A DNA stretch of 27,325 nt from JANWHF01 sp036276235 (GTDB lineage: Bacteria; Planctomycetota; Phycisphaerae; Tepidisphaerales; Tepidisphaeraceae): contig DATBDZ010000479.1 of the NCBI GenBank assembly GCA_036276235.1, positions 1 to 27,325 on the forward strand. Reading direction: 5' to 3'. Made by a program: the position numbers and the translations under genes. The notes under the pieces were generated by a model that worked only from the letters and a program-made list of their open reading frames with translations, was not told the DNA's origin and made no database searches. Positions 15,300 through 23,770 of this stretch are shown piece by piece; the stretch's first letter is position 1; the number at the start of each line of letters is the position of its first letter.

Positions 15300-15355
15300 C
15301 GAAGATTGCCCGCCGATCTTAGGCGCGGATCGAAGCGGCCGGCCACCCTCAATCC

Positions 15356-16192
15356 TCAAACGCGCGGCTTGGCTCGCAGAATCCGTTCCCACGCGCCCGG
15401 ATGAACCTGCGCGTAGAATCGTCCTCCCAGCCGCGTGACTTCCAGCGGGCAGTGGTAGACCGGCGACAAGACCTCCGATCGCAAGACTTCTTCCGCCGTT
15501 CCCACCGCCGCCACCTTTCCTTCGTTCAGCAGGAGCACATTCGACGTCGCAGGAGGAAGCTCTTCCAGATGATGCGTGATGATGAGCACCGTCGGCCGCT
15601 CATCGGCCGGCTGCGCGGTGAGCCCCTGCACTGCCGCCAATACTTGCTCTCGCGCCAGCAGATCCAGTCCGGCGGTCGGCTCATCCAGCATGAGCAATCG
15701 CGGCTGAACGACCAAGGCCCGCGCGATCAGGCAGCGCATTCGTTCGCCGCTGGAGAGCGTGGTGTAGCGATGGTCGGCCACGTGATGCAGCCCGACCTGA
15801 TCGAGCATCTGGGCCGCAACATCGCGCTGCCCCTCTGTGATCACATCATACAATCCGAGCGTGCCGAAGAATCCGGTCATCGCGACCTGGTGAGCCGTCA
15901 GATCCGGATCAAGCTCGACGGGGCTGGTGGAGCTGACCAGGCGCAACCCGCGGCGAAGCTGATGCAGATCGACTTCGCCAAAATGCTCGCCCAGCACGCG
16001 CACATCCCCGACAGTCGGCCACCAGTGGCCCGCGATGATTCGCGTGAGCGTCGTCTTCCCGCTTCCGTTAGGCCCCAGAATGGCGGCGCACGCCCCCGCC
16101 GCCACCGTCCAATTGATGTCATCCAGAATCCAGCGCTCGCCCCGCCGCAATCCCACCGAGCGAAGTTCAATTGCGGCAGATCGGTCGGTCAT
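15356..16192 (-). CDS. ABC ATPase without a permease gene nearby (YlmA/ModF-like)
   Basis: This 278-residue single ABC domain has Walker A GPNGSGKTT (40-48), signature LSSGERMR, Walker B LLMLDEP, a D-loop AGLDLLAR and switch His in ITHHLEEL. The ATG at 16192 starts right before the first strand of the domain; no ribosome site is seen. There are no membrane segments and no permease gene beside it. The general form resembles ModF/YlmA-type orphan ATPases, whose roles are poorly known. The next gene on the same strand is the RNA ligase, 56 bases downstream. A link between the two products is suggested only by this arrangement. ATP binding is certain from motifs; transport is not. Confidence 0.9.
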   Translation of the reverse strand: MTDRSAAIELRSVGLRRGERWILDDINWTVAAGACAAILGPNGSGKTTLTRIIAGHWWPTVGDVRVLGEHFGEVDLHQLRRGLRLVSSTSPVELDPDLTAHQVAMTGFFGTLGLYDVITEGQRDVAAQMLDQVGLHHVADHRYTTLSSGERMRCLIARALVVQPRLLMLDEPTAGLDLLAREQVLAAVQGLTAQPADERPTVLIITHHLEELPPATSNVLLLNEGKVAAVGTAEEVLRSEVLSPVYHCPLEVTRLGGRFYAQVHPGAWERILRAKPRV

Positions 16193-16215
16193 GTTTAATT
16201 GACTCGAATGAGAGG

Positions 16216-16354
16216 GAATATGTAGTCAGAGGGAATAAGTAGTCAGAAAGGCAGAAATAACAGCAGAGGCGATTAGCGCAAGCAAAACAGGCAATGTCTT
16301 TTCTGTTTGCTGCCTCTTATTCAATCTGACTACTCATTCAATCTGACTACTAAT
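16216..16354. repeat. Imperfect inverted repeat, family F, in a divergent promoter region
   Basis: Left arm about 16216-16268, right arm about 16311-16354. Both use GTAGTCAGA and GAATAAG units with several mismatches. It lies between the divergent ABC ATPase and M3 peptidase genes and ends 23 bases before the latter's ATG. A single related arm lies at 26491-26524. Confidence 0.75.
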
Positions 16355-16377
16355 TCGCACCATATGAGGAACCCGAC

Positions 16378-18090
16378 ATGGTCGCAACCGCAACGGCATT
16401 AAAACGACGTTTCGTCCCGCAATCGCTCGATCTGACTGATTTCGCGAACTTGCAGCCGCTCTATCAGGGGCTGCTTGATCGGCGGGTTGAGACGCAAGCG
16501 GAGCTGGAACAATGGCTCACGGATTTTTCGGAGCTGTGGGCGGTGGTCGATGAGTTTAGCAGCCGTCGGTATATCGATAAGAGCTGCCACACCGATGACG
16601 CGAAAATCCAGGCGGCGTTTCTGCATTATGTCCAGAACGTTGAGCCGCGCATCAAGCCGTATTTTTTCCGATTGCAGAAGAAGCTGCTGGAATCGCCGGC
16701 CCTTTCGCTGCTTGATCCCAAGCGGTTTGGCGTGCTGATTCGGCGATGGAAGGAGGATGTCGCGGTCTTTCGCGATGAGAGCGTGCCGCTGGAAACGAAG
16801 ATTGTTGAGGAGGTGAATGAGTATGACAAGCTCTGCGGCGCGATGATGATCGAATTCCGCGGGCAGACGTATACGCCGCAGCAGATGGTGCGGTTTTTTG
16901 AGGAGCCGGATCGCCCGACGCGCCAGGCGGCGTGGGAAGCGCACACCAATCGCTATCTGGCCGATCGCGATGCCTTCGACGACATCTTCGAGCGGCTCCT
17001 CCCGTTGCGGCAGCAGATTGCGCGAAACGCGGGCCTGGCCAACTACCGTGACTATGCGTGGAAGATCAACAAGCGATTCGATTACACACCCGATGATTGC
17101 CGCCGATTTTCCGACGCGATCGCGCAGACCTGCATGCCGCTGATGAACCGGCTCTTTGCGCGCAAGGCAGCCGATCTCGGACTCGAGAAGCTGCGTCCGT
17201 GGGATTTGGAGGCCGATCCCAAGAACCGCCCGCCGCTGCGGCCATTCACACAGAAGGCTCCCGCCGTCCTGGTCGATAAGACGCGCGAGATTTTTCAGCG
17301 GCTATCGCCGGCGCTGGCCTCTGACTTCGATCAGCTCAGCGCGCATAGGAATCTCGATCTTGATAGCCGCAAGGGGAAGCAGCCGGGCGGGTATCAGTGC
17401 GCGCTGGAAGAGAGCGGCCAGCCGTTCATCTTCATGAACGCCGTCGGGACTCAGCGCGACGTGGAGGTCTTGCTGCATGAAGGGGGCCACGCGTTTCATT
17501 ATCTTGCCGCTGCCGGACGAGAGCCGTTGGTTTTCCTGCGGCACGCGCCGACGGAGTTCGCCGAAGTGGCGAGCATGTCGATGGAGCTGCTGGGCGGCGA
17601 TCATCTGGAGGTCTTTTACGCGGATGGGGATGCCCGCCGCGCGCGAGATCATCACTTGGAGAAGATCCTGCGTTTTCTCCCCTGGATGACGACGATCGAT
17701 TCATTCCAGCATTGGATCTACACCAATCCCGGCCACACCCGCGCAGAGCGCACCGCGCACTGGCTGACTCTCATGGACCGCTTCGGCGGCCAAGTCGATT
17801 TCAGCGGCCACGAAGCCCCCCGCGAAGCACGCTGGCAGCAGCAACTCCATCTCTTTCACCATCCCTTCTATTACATCGAGTACGGAATCGCCCAATTGGG
17901 CGCGCTGCAACTTTGGATGAAGAGCCGCCACGATATGCGACAGGCACTCGCCAATTATCGCGCCGCGCTCGCCCTGGGCGGCACGCGCTCGCTGCCGGAA
18001 TTGTTTAGCGCCGCCGGAATCAACTTCGATTTTTCCGAGAAAACCCTGCGACCCTTGATGGAAACGCTGGCCGAGGAATTGGAGTTGTGA
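16378..18090 (+). CDS. M3-family zinc oligopeptidase (oligoendopeptidase F-like)
   Basis: This 570-residue cytoplasmic metallopeptidase would cleave short peptides. The zinc site is HEGGH (His367, Glu368, His371), with the third ligand Glu396 in PTEFAEVASM, which fits the M3 pattern. The substrate-binding region HHPFYYIEYGIAQLGAL lies near the C-terminus, as in oligoendopeptidases. No signal peptide is seen. A GAGGAA sequence precedes the ATG at about the right distance. It stands alone, divergent from the ABC ATPase gene, with repeats on both sides. Length is usual for the pepF/M3 group. Peptide turnover is the probable role. Confidence 0.93.
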   Translation: MVATATALKRRFVPQSLDLTDFANLQPLYQGLLDRRVETQAELEQWLTDFSELWAVVDEFSSRRYIDKSCHTDDAKIQAAFLHYVQNVEPRIKPYFFRLQKKLLESPALSLLDPKRFGVLIRRWKEDVAVFRDESVPLETKIVEEVNEYDKLCGAMMIEFRGQTYTPQQMVRFFEEPDRPTRQAAWEAHTNRYLADRDAFDDIFERLLPLRQQIARNAGLANYRDYAWKINKRFDYTPDDCRRFSDAIAQTCMPLMNRLFARKAADLGLEKLRPWDLEADPKNRPPLRPFTQKAPAVLVDKTREIFQRLSPALASDFDQLSAHRNLDLDSRKGKQPGGYQCALEESGQPFIFMNAVGTQRDVEVLLHEGGHAFHYLAAAGREPLVFLRHAPTEFAEVASMSMELLGGDHLEVFYADGDARRARDHHLEKILRFLPWMTTIDSFQHWIYTNPGHTRAERTAHWLTLMDRFGGQVDFSGHEAPREARWQQQLHLFHHPFYYIEYGIAQLGALQLWMKSRHDMRQALANYRAALALGGTRSLPELFSAAGINFDFSEKTLRPLMETLAEELEL

Positions 18091-18105
18091 TGGGCTGTTT
18101 TCCGT

Positions 18106-18175
18106 AGGGTGTGCTTTAGCACACGCGGACCGTTCAATGCGTAAGCAGCCGACTACGTGCACTAAAGCGCACTCT
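18106..18175. repeat. Inverted repeat, family G
   Basis: GTGTGCTTTAGCACACG near 18110 pairs imperfectly with CGTGCACTAAAGCGCAC near 18156. The left arm is itself close to palindromic. It begins about 15 bases after the M3 peptidase stop and could help end that transcript, although there is no T-tract. Confidence 0.7.
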
Positions 18176-18218
18176 GCAAACACGAGATCAGCACGATTGG
18201 TACAATGAACGCACGGAC

Positions 18219-18298
18219 CTGTCATGATGAGGTACTCCGAAGCATCTGGCCGACTAGCGCGAGTGGGCCAGATGCTTCGGAGCACCTCAGCATGACAG
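18219..18298. repeat. Inverted repeat, family E (copy 2)
   Basis: Arms 18219-18251 and 18266-18298 pair with two mismatches around a loop of about 14 bases. The stem matches the copy at 8780-8859 (GAGGTACTCCGAAGCATCTG) but the loop is different. It lies between the M3 peptidase and redoxin genes, both on the plus strand. Confidence 0.9.
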
Positions 18299-18371
18299 TC
18301 CTGAGGCGACGATGTGAGATGCCGCGTAACCGCGACGAACAATTCGGCGTAAAAAGCGAGCAAAGCACTCG

Positions 18372-18956
18372 ATGAAATCGGTCGTTCCAATTTGTTGCTT
18401 GCTGATCTGTCTTGCCGGTAAGGCGAGAGGCGCCGATTCACCCTCCACCCTCCCCGCCTCGCTTGCGCTCCCCGATCTGGATGGTAAACTCCATTATCCC
18501 CTCGACATGGCCGGCGCCCCCGCGGCAGTGATCGTCTTCATCGGCGTCGATTGCCCCGTCTCGAATTCTTATGCACCGCTGATCAATCGCCTTGCCGAGC
18601 AGTATGAAGCGCGGCACGTGAAGTTTTTCCTGATTCACTCAGAAAGTAACCTTTCTTCAAACGATGCGCGCAAGCACGCGAAGGAATACGGATACACCCG
18701 GCCGACATTACTCCTGGACCCGAAGCATCTGCTTTCCCGTCAGGTTAGCGCGACCGTGACGCCGGAAGCAGCCGTAATTGGGCCGGACGGGAAGCTTTGT
18801 TATCGTGGTCGGATTGATGATTTGTACATCAGCCTGGGCAAGCCGCGATATCAGGCTTCCACCCACGACCTGCGCGACGCAATCGACGCCGTATTGGCGG
18901 GCAAGCCAGTTTTGGTCGAGCGAACGACGGCAATTGGGTGTACGATAGGCGACTGA
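18372..18956 (+). CDS. Exported redoxin (thioredoxin-fold, AhpC/TSA-like)
   Basis: This 194-residue protein has a short signal peptide (about 1-20, ending GKARG) and a thioredoxin-fold domain. Its active-site-like segment is GVDCPVSNSY with Cys61, so it has CPVS instead of the CxxC of thioredoxins. A second cysteine, Cys190, is in AIGCTIGD at the C-terminus and could form the resolving partner. The next gene, 26 bases on, encodes a cytochrome c/PHM-like protein. In several planctomycete and acidobacterial proteins these parts appear to be fused in the same order, so the two products probably work together in the periplasm. The ATG has only a weak ribosome site. The redox partner is unknown. 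Confidence 0.85.
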   Translation: MKSVVPICCLLICLAGKARGADSPSTLPASLALPDLDGKLHYPLDMAGAPAAVIVFIGVDCPVSNSYAPLINRLAEQYEARHVKFFLIHSESNLSSNDARKHAKEYGYTRPTLLLDPKHLLSRQVSATVTPEAAVIGPDGKLCYRGRIDDLYISLGKPRYQASTHDLRDAIDAVLAGKPVLVERTTAIGCTIGD

Positions 18957-18982
18957 TATCCAAAGTGACGGAGGTCAGGCAT

Positions 18983-20404
18983 ATGGGCAGCGGGTTGAAG
19001 AGCTTCTCGATCGTAATTGCAAGTGTTGCAATTTTGGCACTCCATATCATCGCATCGGCAGCACCGCCGGCGGGATCTTCCGCGAGCACGGCGGTTCGCA
19101 CGCCTACATTTAATCGCGATATCGCGCCGATCATTTTCGCGAATTGCTCGTCATGTCATCATGAGGGCGAAGTCGCGCCATTTGCGCTGATGAGCTATGC
19201 GGATGTGAAGAAACACGCGAAGGAGATTGTCGATCTCACGACCGATCGGCAGATGCCGCCCTGGAAGGCGGCGCATGATTACGGCCACTTTGTTGGCGAG
19301 CGGCGATTGAGCGACGATCAGATCGCGACGATCGCCAATTGGGCCAAGGCCGGCAAACCCGAGGGTGATGCCGCGGAGTTGCCGCCGGCGCCGACCTTCG
19401 GCACCGGGTGGGAGCACGGCCAGCCCGATCTGATCGTGAAGTTGCCGCAGCCGTTTAAGCTGCCGGCGGATGGGAAGGATGTATTCCGGGTTTTCGTCAT
19501 TCCGCTGAACCTCGATCATGACGTATACGTGTCGGCGGTGGATTTCCGTCCGAGCAATCCGAAGATCGTTCATCACGCGCTGTTCTTCCTCGACACCAGC
19601 GGGCGCGGCCGCGAATTGGAAGAAGAGGCGCGCGTGCAGGAAGGCGCGGCTCATCAAGCCGGCTATATGCGCACCGGCGGCCCCGGCTTCGTGCCAGCGG
19701 GCGGATTGGGCGGCTGGGCGCCGGGCTATCGCCCGCAGTTCCTGCCCGATGGAATCGGCCGCCCGATCAAGAAAGGTGCCGATCTGGTCATTCAGATTCA
19801 CTTCCACCCATCAGGCAAGGCAGAAGCCGAGCGATCGGTCATCGGCATCTATCTGACCAAACGTTTGCCCGACAAAGTGCTCGTCACCACCGCGCACGGC
19901 GCGCACATCGACATCCCCGCCGGCGACAATAACTATCAAACCGTCGGCAACTTCGTGGTGCCGTTCAACGTGCAGGTGGCCGGCGTTATTCCGCACGCGC
20001 ACTTGCTCTGCAAGGAAATCCAGGTGAATGCAACGCTGCCGGATGGGCGCGACTTGCCGCTCATTTGGATCAAGGATTGGGATTGGAATTGGCAGGAGCA
20101 GTATCAATATCAGGAGCCGCTGGACATTCCGCGCGGCACGCAGGTTCACATGCGGTTTCGCTACGATAATTCCGCGCAAAATCCGCGCAATCCGACGATT
20201 CCGCCGCGCGAGGTGAAGTTCGGCGAGCAGACATCGGATGAGATGGCGTTAGTTTTCTTCCAGCTTCTGCTGGACCGCTCAACCGCCGAGCAAGCCGAAG
20301 GCGTGCGCGGGTTCGTGCAGCGGTTCGTACAACAAAATGCCCGGGGCCGCGGCGGCCGCGGGCAGGAAGCGCCGCCGGAACCGCAAGGGCGCGGCAGGAA
20401 TTGA
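18983..20404 (+). CDS. Cytochrome c fused to Cu type II monooxygenase-like (PHM-like) domain
   Basis: This exported 473-residue protein has a signal peptide (about 1-27), a cytochrome c segment with heme motif CSSCH (Cys55, Cys58, His59), then a domain like the copper type II ascorbate-dependent monooxygenases. The copper ligands appear complete: VHH (His197, His198) and HFH (His273 or 275) for CuA, PHAH (His338, His340) and Met421 in SDEMALVFF for CuB. The heme could replace ascorbate as electron donor; this is inference. GGAGG lies before the ATG at 18983; an earlier GTG at 18938 would overlap the redoxin end. The C-terminus is low-complexity, rich in Gly/Arg/Pro/Gln. It follows the redoxin gene by 26 bases and is probably in the same transcript. 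The substrate is unknown. Confidence 0.88.
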   Translation: MGSGLKSFSIVIASVAILALHIIASAAPPAGSSASTAVRTPTFNRDIAPIIFANCSSCHHEGEVAPFALMSYADVKKHAKEIVDLTTDRQMPPWKAAHDYGHFVGERRLSDDQIATIANWAKAGKPEGDAAELPPAPTFGTGWEHGQPDLIVKLPQPFKLPADGKDVFRVFVIPLNLDHDVYVSAVDFRPSNPKIVHHALFFLDTSGRGRELEEEARVQEGAAHQAGYMRTGGPGFVPAGGLGGWAPGYRPQFLPDGIGRPIKKGADLVIQIHFHPSGKAEAERSVIGIYLTKRLPDKVLVTTAHGAHIDIPAGDNNYQTVGNFVVPFNVQVAGVIPHAHLLCKEIQVNATLPDGRDLPLIWIKDWDWNWQEQYQYQEPLDIPRGTQVHMRFRYDNSAQNPRNPTIPPREVKFGEQTSDEMALVFFQLLLDRSTAEQAEGVRGFVQRFVQQNARGRGGRGQEAPPEPQGRGRN

Positions 20405-20480
20405 TGAATAGTTTCCGGTTTCAAGTTTTGGGTTTCAGGTTCAGTTGTGGCCTTAAAGTTCTTGTCACGACGGGTCTTGT

Positions 20481-20587
20481 CCCCTCCTCCGGTATTCCGG
20501 GGGAGGGTTAGCGTGGGGGCTCGCGCAAGCGGCGCATCTTCTACACAACCCCCTCCCCAGCCCTCCCCCGGATTACCGGAGGAGGGA
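20481..20587. repeat. Inverted repeat, family C (full copy), overlapping the start of the next gene
   Basis: Arms 20481-20519 and 20549-20587 pair with a few mismatches (CCCCTCCTCCGGTATTCCGG on the left). The half-element at 1833-1859 is related. The open frame of the beta-helix gene runs straight through it, and the best start codon, GTG at 20513, lies in its left arm. Confidence 0.88.
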
Positions 20588-22702
20588 GAAAAAGCGTCAC
20601 GCGCAGCACTCGTAGTCTGGCCGTGGTTGGTAACCTTCTGGTTTTTTCTCTCCCCCGCCATCGCACAGAACCAGGTCGCGCCGCCAATCGTGGAGCGCTT
20701 CGTCGCCGCCAACGGCAATGATCGCTGGTCCGGACGATTCGCGCAACCCACCGCCGATGGCAATGACGGCCCATTCGCGACACTTGAAAGAGCGCGCGAT
20801 GCGCTGCGGGATGGCCGCACAGATCGCGGTGCCGTCGTCTGGATTCGCGGCGGAACTTATCGGCGCGATCATTCGTTCCAACTCACCGCCGCCGATGATG
20901 GCACCAGCGAGCGGCCGGTCACCTATCGCGCATACAAAGACGAACGAGTTACCCTGCTCGGCGGCAGATCCATCGACTCATTCGTGCCTGTCACGGATTC
21001 GGCGATTCTCAATCGCCTCGAGCCGTCCGCGCGCGGTCACGTTTTGCAGGCCGATTTACGCGCGCTCGGCATCACCGATTTTGGCGCTCTGAGTACTCGT
21101 GGATTCCATCGCAAGACGAAGCCGGCCGCCCTGGAATTATTTTTTCGCGATGAGCCGATGCGATTGGCGCGCTGGCCCAAGGAAGGGTACGCGCAAATCT
21201 CTGCCGTGCCGGGCGGTCCGGATGGCGGGCGCTTTACCTGCGATACCGATCACATCTCGCGCTGGGTTCATGCGGAGGATTTGTGGGCCTACGGCTATTG
21301 GGCGCATAACTGGGCCGATTCATATGTGAAGGTTCGATCGATCGATCCGGCGGCTCACCAGATCACCACCGAGCCGCCGCATGGTGTTTATGGATATGTG
21401 CCGCGCCAGCGGTTTTGCATTCTTAACGTTCTTGAGGAGTTGGACCAACCGGGCGAATGGTATCTGGATCGCGCGAGCGGAATCCTCTACTTCTGGCCTC
21501 CCGCGCCGATCGAGCCGGGCCAGGCGGTTGTGTCGATGCTCGCCGACCCGATGCTCACAATCACCGGCGCTTCCAACATCACTATTCGCGGGCTGCGATT
21601 CGAGTGCACCCGCGGCGCCGGAGCCGTCATCGTCGGCGGAGATCACAATCTCATCGCCGGCTGTACCTTCACCAATCTCGGGACTTTTGCCGTTAGCTTC
21701 GGAGATCATTATGAGGACTTGACCGAAGATCTCGATGCCGACCCGACGCTGAATCGCAACGCGGGCACCGACAACGGAATTGTCTCCTGCGACATCTCCC
21801 ACACCGCCGAGGGCGGCATTCTTCTGGGCGGCGGAGATCGCAAGACACTCACGCCCGGCCGCAACTTCGCATCCAACAACCGCCTCTCCGATTTTGCTCG
21901 CTGGGTGCGTACCTATCGCCCCGCAATCGAAATCGACGGCGTCGGCGCGCGGGTCGATCACAACAAGATCACCGATGCCCCGCACAGCGGCATTATCCTT
22001 AAAGGCAACGATCACCTCGTCGAATACAATGAGCTGGCCCGCGTCTGCACCGAAACCGACGACGCGGGCGCGTTTTACATGGGCCGCGATTTCACCGAGC
22101 GCGGCAACGTCGTGCGCTACAACCTCTTTCGCGACATCGGCGTCGGCGCGCCGTCCAAGGATGTGAACGCGATCTACATCGACGATTGCGCCTCCGGCAC
22201 GCTCATCTACGGCAACGTCGTCTACAAAAGCGGGCGTGGCGTAAAAATCGGCGGCGGGCGAAACAACAACATCGATAACAACCTCTTCATCGATTGCGAC
22301 CCGGCCGTCTATATCGACGCCCGCGGCCTCACCTGGATGAAAAACTATTTCGATGGAACTACTCGAACGCTCGGCGATCGCCTCGCCGCCGTGCACTTCG
22401 ACCAGCCGCCCTATAGCAAGCGATATCCGGAACTGACAAACCTCATGCACGATTCGCCGGCGGCGCCGCTGGGCAATCGCGTGCTGCACAACGTCAGCGT
22501 CGGCGGCTCGTGGATCGAATTGCACGAACAGGTCGCTAAAACGATGATCAGCGTCCACGACAATTTCGCCGGAGATCCTCTGCTGATCGATCCCGCCAAT
22601 CTCGACTTCCATTTCCGCGCCGGCTCACCAGTCTGGCAAATCGGCTTCCGGCCAATCCCGCTAGAGCGGATCGGAATTCAAAAGGATGAATTTCGCCGGT
22701 AG
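20513..22702 (+). CDS. Exported right-handed parallel beta-helix protein (possible GH141-like carbohydrate enzyme)
   Basis: This protein of about 729 residues starts its mature part with VERFVAANGNDRWSGRF, then PFATLERARDALRDGR, a typical opening of large beta-helix polysaccharide-active proteins. Repeated coils follow (ITIRGLRFECTRGAGAVIVG; HSGIILKGNDHLVEYNELAR; GNVVRYNLFRDIGVGAP; IDNNLFIDCDPAVYIDARG). The DDAGAFYMGRDFTERGN segment recalls GH141-type proteins, though family placement from memory is tentative. A hydrophobic export signal (LVVWPWLVTFWFFLSPAIAQ) lacks an ATG of its own. The frame upstream is family C repeat DNA, so the start is uncertain. GTG at 20513 follows GGGAGGGTT; GTG at 20447 is the alternative. 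Pectin, RG-II or similar polysaccharide is a plausible target. Confidence 0.8.
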   Translation: MGARASGASSTQPPPQPSPGLPEEGEKASRAALVVWPWLVTFWFFLSPAIAQNQVAPPIVERFVAANGNDRWSGRFAQPTADGNDGPFATLERARDALRDGRTDRGAVVWIRGGTYRRDHSFQLTAADDGTSERPVTYRAYKDERVTLLGGRSIDSFVPVTDSAILNRLEPSARGHVLQADLRALGITDFGALSTRGFHRKTKPAALELFFRDEPMRLARWPKEGYAQISAVPGGPDGGRFTCDTDHISRWVHAEDLWAYGYWAHNWADSYVKVRSIDPAAHQITTEPPHGVYGYVPRQRFCILNVLEELDQPGEWYLDRASGILYFWPPAPIEPGQAVVSMLADPMLTITGASNITIRGLRFECTRGAGAVIVGGDHNLIAGCTFTNLGTFAVSFGDHYEDLTEDLDADPTLNRNAGTDNGIVSCDISHTAEGGILLGGGDRKTLTPGRNFASNNRLSDFARWVRTYRPAIEIDGVGARVDHNKITDAPHSGIILKGNDHLVEYNELARVCTETDDAGAFYMGRDFTERGNVVRYNLFRDIGVGAPSKDVNAIYIDDCASGTLIYGNVVYKSGRGVKIGGGRNNNIDNNLFIDCDPAVYIDARGLTWMKNYFDGTTRTLGDRLAAVHFDQPPYSKRYPELTNLMHDSPAAPLGNRVLHNVSVGGSWIELHEQVAKTMISVHDNFAGDPLLIDPANLDFHFRAGSPVWQIGFRPIPLERIGIQKDEFRR

Positions 22703-22717
22703 CCCGGCAGGAAAAGA

Positions 22718-22875
22718 ATCACCACGGAGGCACGGAGGCGCGCTCGAAATTCGAACGGTTCATCGCGATTAACGATCTAAATTAAAAGAGCAGAAAAAAA
22801 GACAATTAGCAATTCATTTGCGATGGGGCATCGGAGTACAAGCGCGCCTCCGTGACTCCGTGCCTCCGTGGTGAT
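22718..22875. repeat. Inverted repeat, family H, CACGGAGG units
   Basis: Left arm 22718-22743 (ATCACCACGGAGGCACGGAG start) and right arm 22842-22875 are complementary, except that the right arm has one extra 8-base unit. The 98 bases between are AT-rich. It lies between the convergent beta-helix and methyltransferase genes and fills that gap almost completely. No T-tract terminator is seen. Confidence 0.88.
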
Positions 22876-22886
22876 CCCTATTCCTC

Positions 22887-23642
22887 TTATGCTTTTTGCG
22901 CGAAGAATACCTTACGATAGTTCGTCGCGAGCGGGCGGGTCGAGAGCACTGGCGGGAAGAGCACGTGGCGCTTGACCACCGCTGCATCGAAATTCTTTTC
23001 GTCGATAACCCGCACCTTGAATCCAACCGATTCCAGCAATTGCTTCATGTCGTTGCCGAAGATGCGGACATGATCGCGCTGGCCGAACTTGCGGAGGCGT
23101 TCCTTCGGATCGGTGATGCTCGGGTCGCCCCAGGTTTTTTCCAGATCATCCTGTTGCGGCACGGTGAGCATGGCCCACGCGCCCGGTGCGAGCACGCGAT
23201 AGATTTCGCGCATCCCCTGGATGTGATCGGGAACATGCTCGAGAACGTCAGCCGCGATCAGCAGATCGACCGATCCATCCGCGATGCTCGGCATGTTCGT
23301 CAGATCGAGTTTCTCATCCACATCATCGCGCATGAAGTCGGCGGTGCGATATGACTTCGCGCGCGGCTTGATCAATCCGGTCGTCTGCACTTCCGGTGAG
23401 AAATGGAGGATTCGCTTGCCGTCGATGAGGTCTTTGTAGGTCAGCCCGTCGATGCGGGTGAGCGATTCGATCATCAGACGGTGCCGCACCTGCGAGCGGC
23501 ATTTCCAGCAGACGGAGTGAGGATGCCAATCGTCGCTGGCCAGATGCCGCCCGCTCCAGCCGCACACGTTGCATTCGACGTTTTTGGGAAAGCGCAGGGA
23601 AAGATTGCGCAGTTTCAGGCGGATCTGCCTCAGTTTTGACAT
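22887..23642 (-). CDS. Class I SAM-dependent methyltransferase with N-terminal zinc ribbon
   Basis: This 251-residue cytosolic protein starts with a probable zinc ribbon (Cys24, Cys27, Cys45, Cys48; CNVC and CWKC). A Rossmann-like methyltransferase domain follows, with LIAADVLEHVPDHIQGMREI as the conserved post-motif region and APGAWAMLTVPQ after it. The usual motif I Gly-rich loop is weak (LHFSPEVQTTGLI). Proteins of this type are often in cell-surface glycan or lipopolysaccharide gene sets, but no such genes are near. The start is the ATG at 23642. It is convergent with the beta-helix gene and divergent from the second methyltransferase. Target is unknown. Confidence 0.87.
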   Translation of the reverse strand: MSKLRQIRLKLRNLSLRFPKNVECNVCGWSGRHLASDDWHPHSVCWKCRSQVRHRLMIESLTRIDGLTYKDLIDGKRILHFSPEVQTTGLIKPRAKSYRTADFMRDDVDEKLDLTNMPSIADGSVDLLIAADVLEHVPDHIQGMREIYRVLAPGAWAMLTVPQQDDLEKTWGDPSITDPKERLRKFGQRDHVRIFGNDMKQLLESVGFKVRVIDEKNFDAAVVKRHVLFPPVLSTRPLATNYRKVFFAQKA

Positions 23643-23770
23643 GACCTTCGGCCTCCATGCGGTAATATGGCCGCCGGATTAAACCCGGCATGCCGCCGGC
23701 TCGCAACCACCGAGGGCCAATTCCATGACTCGGGACGTGGCACGGGCGGCTCGCCGTGGGCTCGTGTTTT

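Noticed and set aside
21320..22612. 430-residue minus-strand open frame inside the beta-helix gene
   Set aside because: Val/Ala/Asp-rich shadow of repeated beta-helix coils; no motif of its own.
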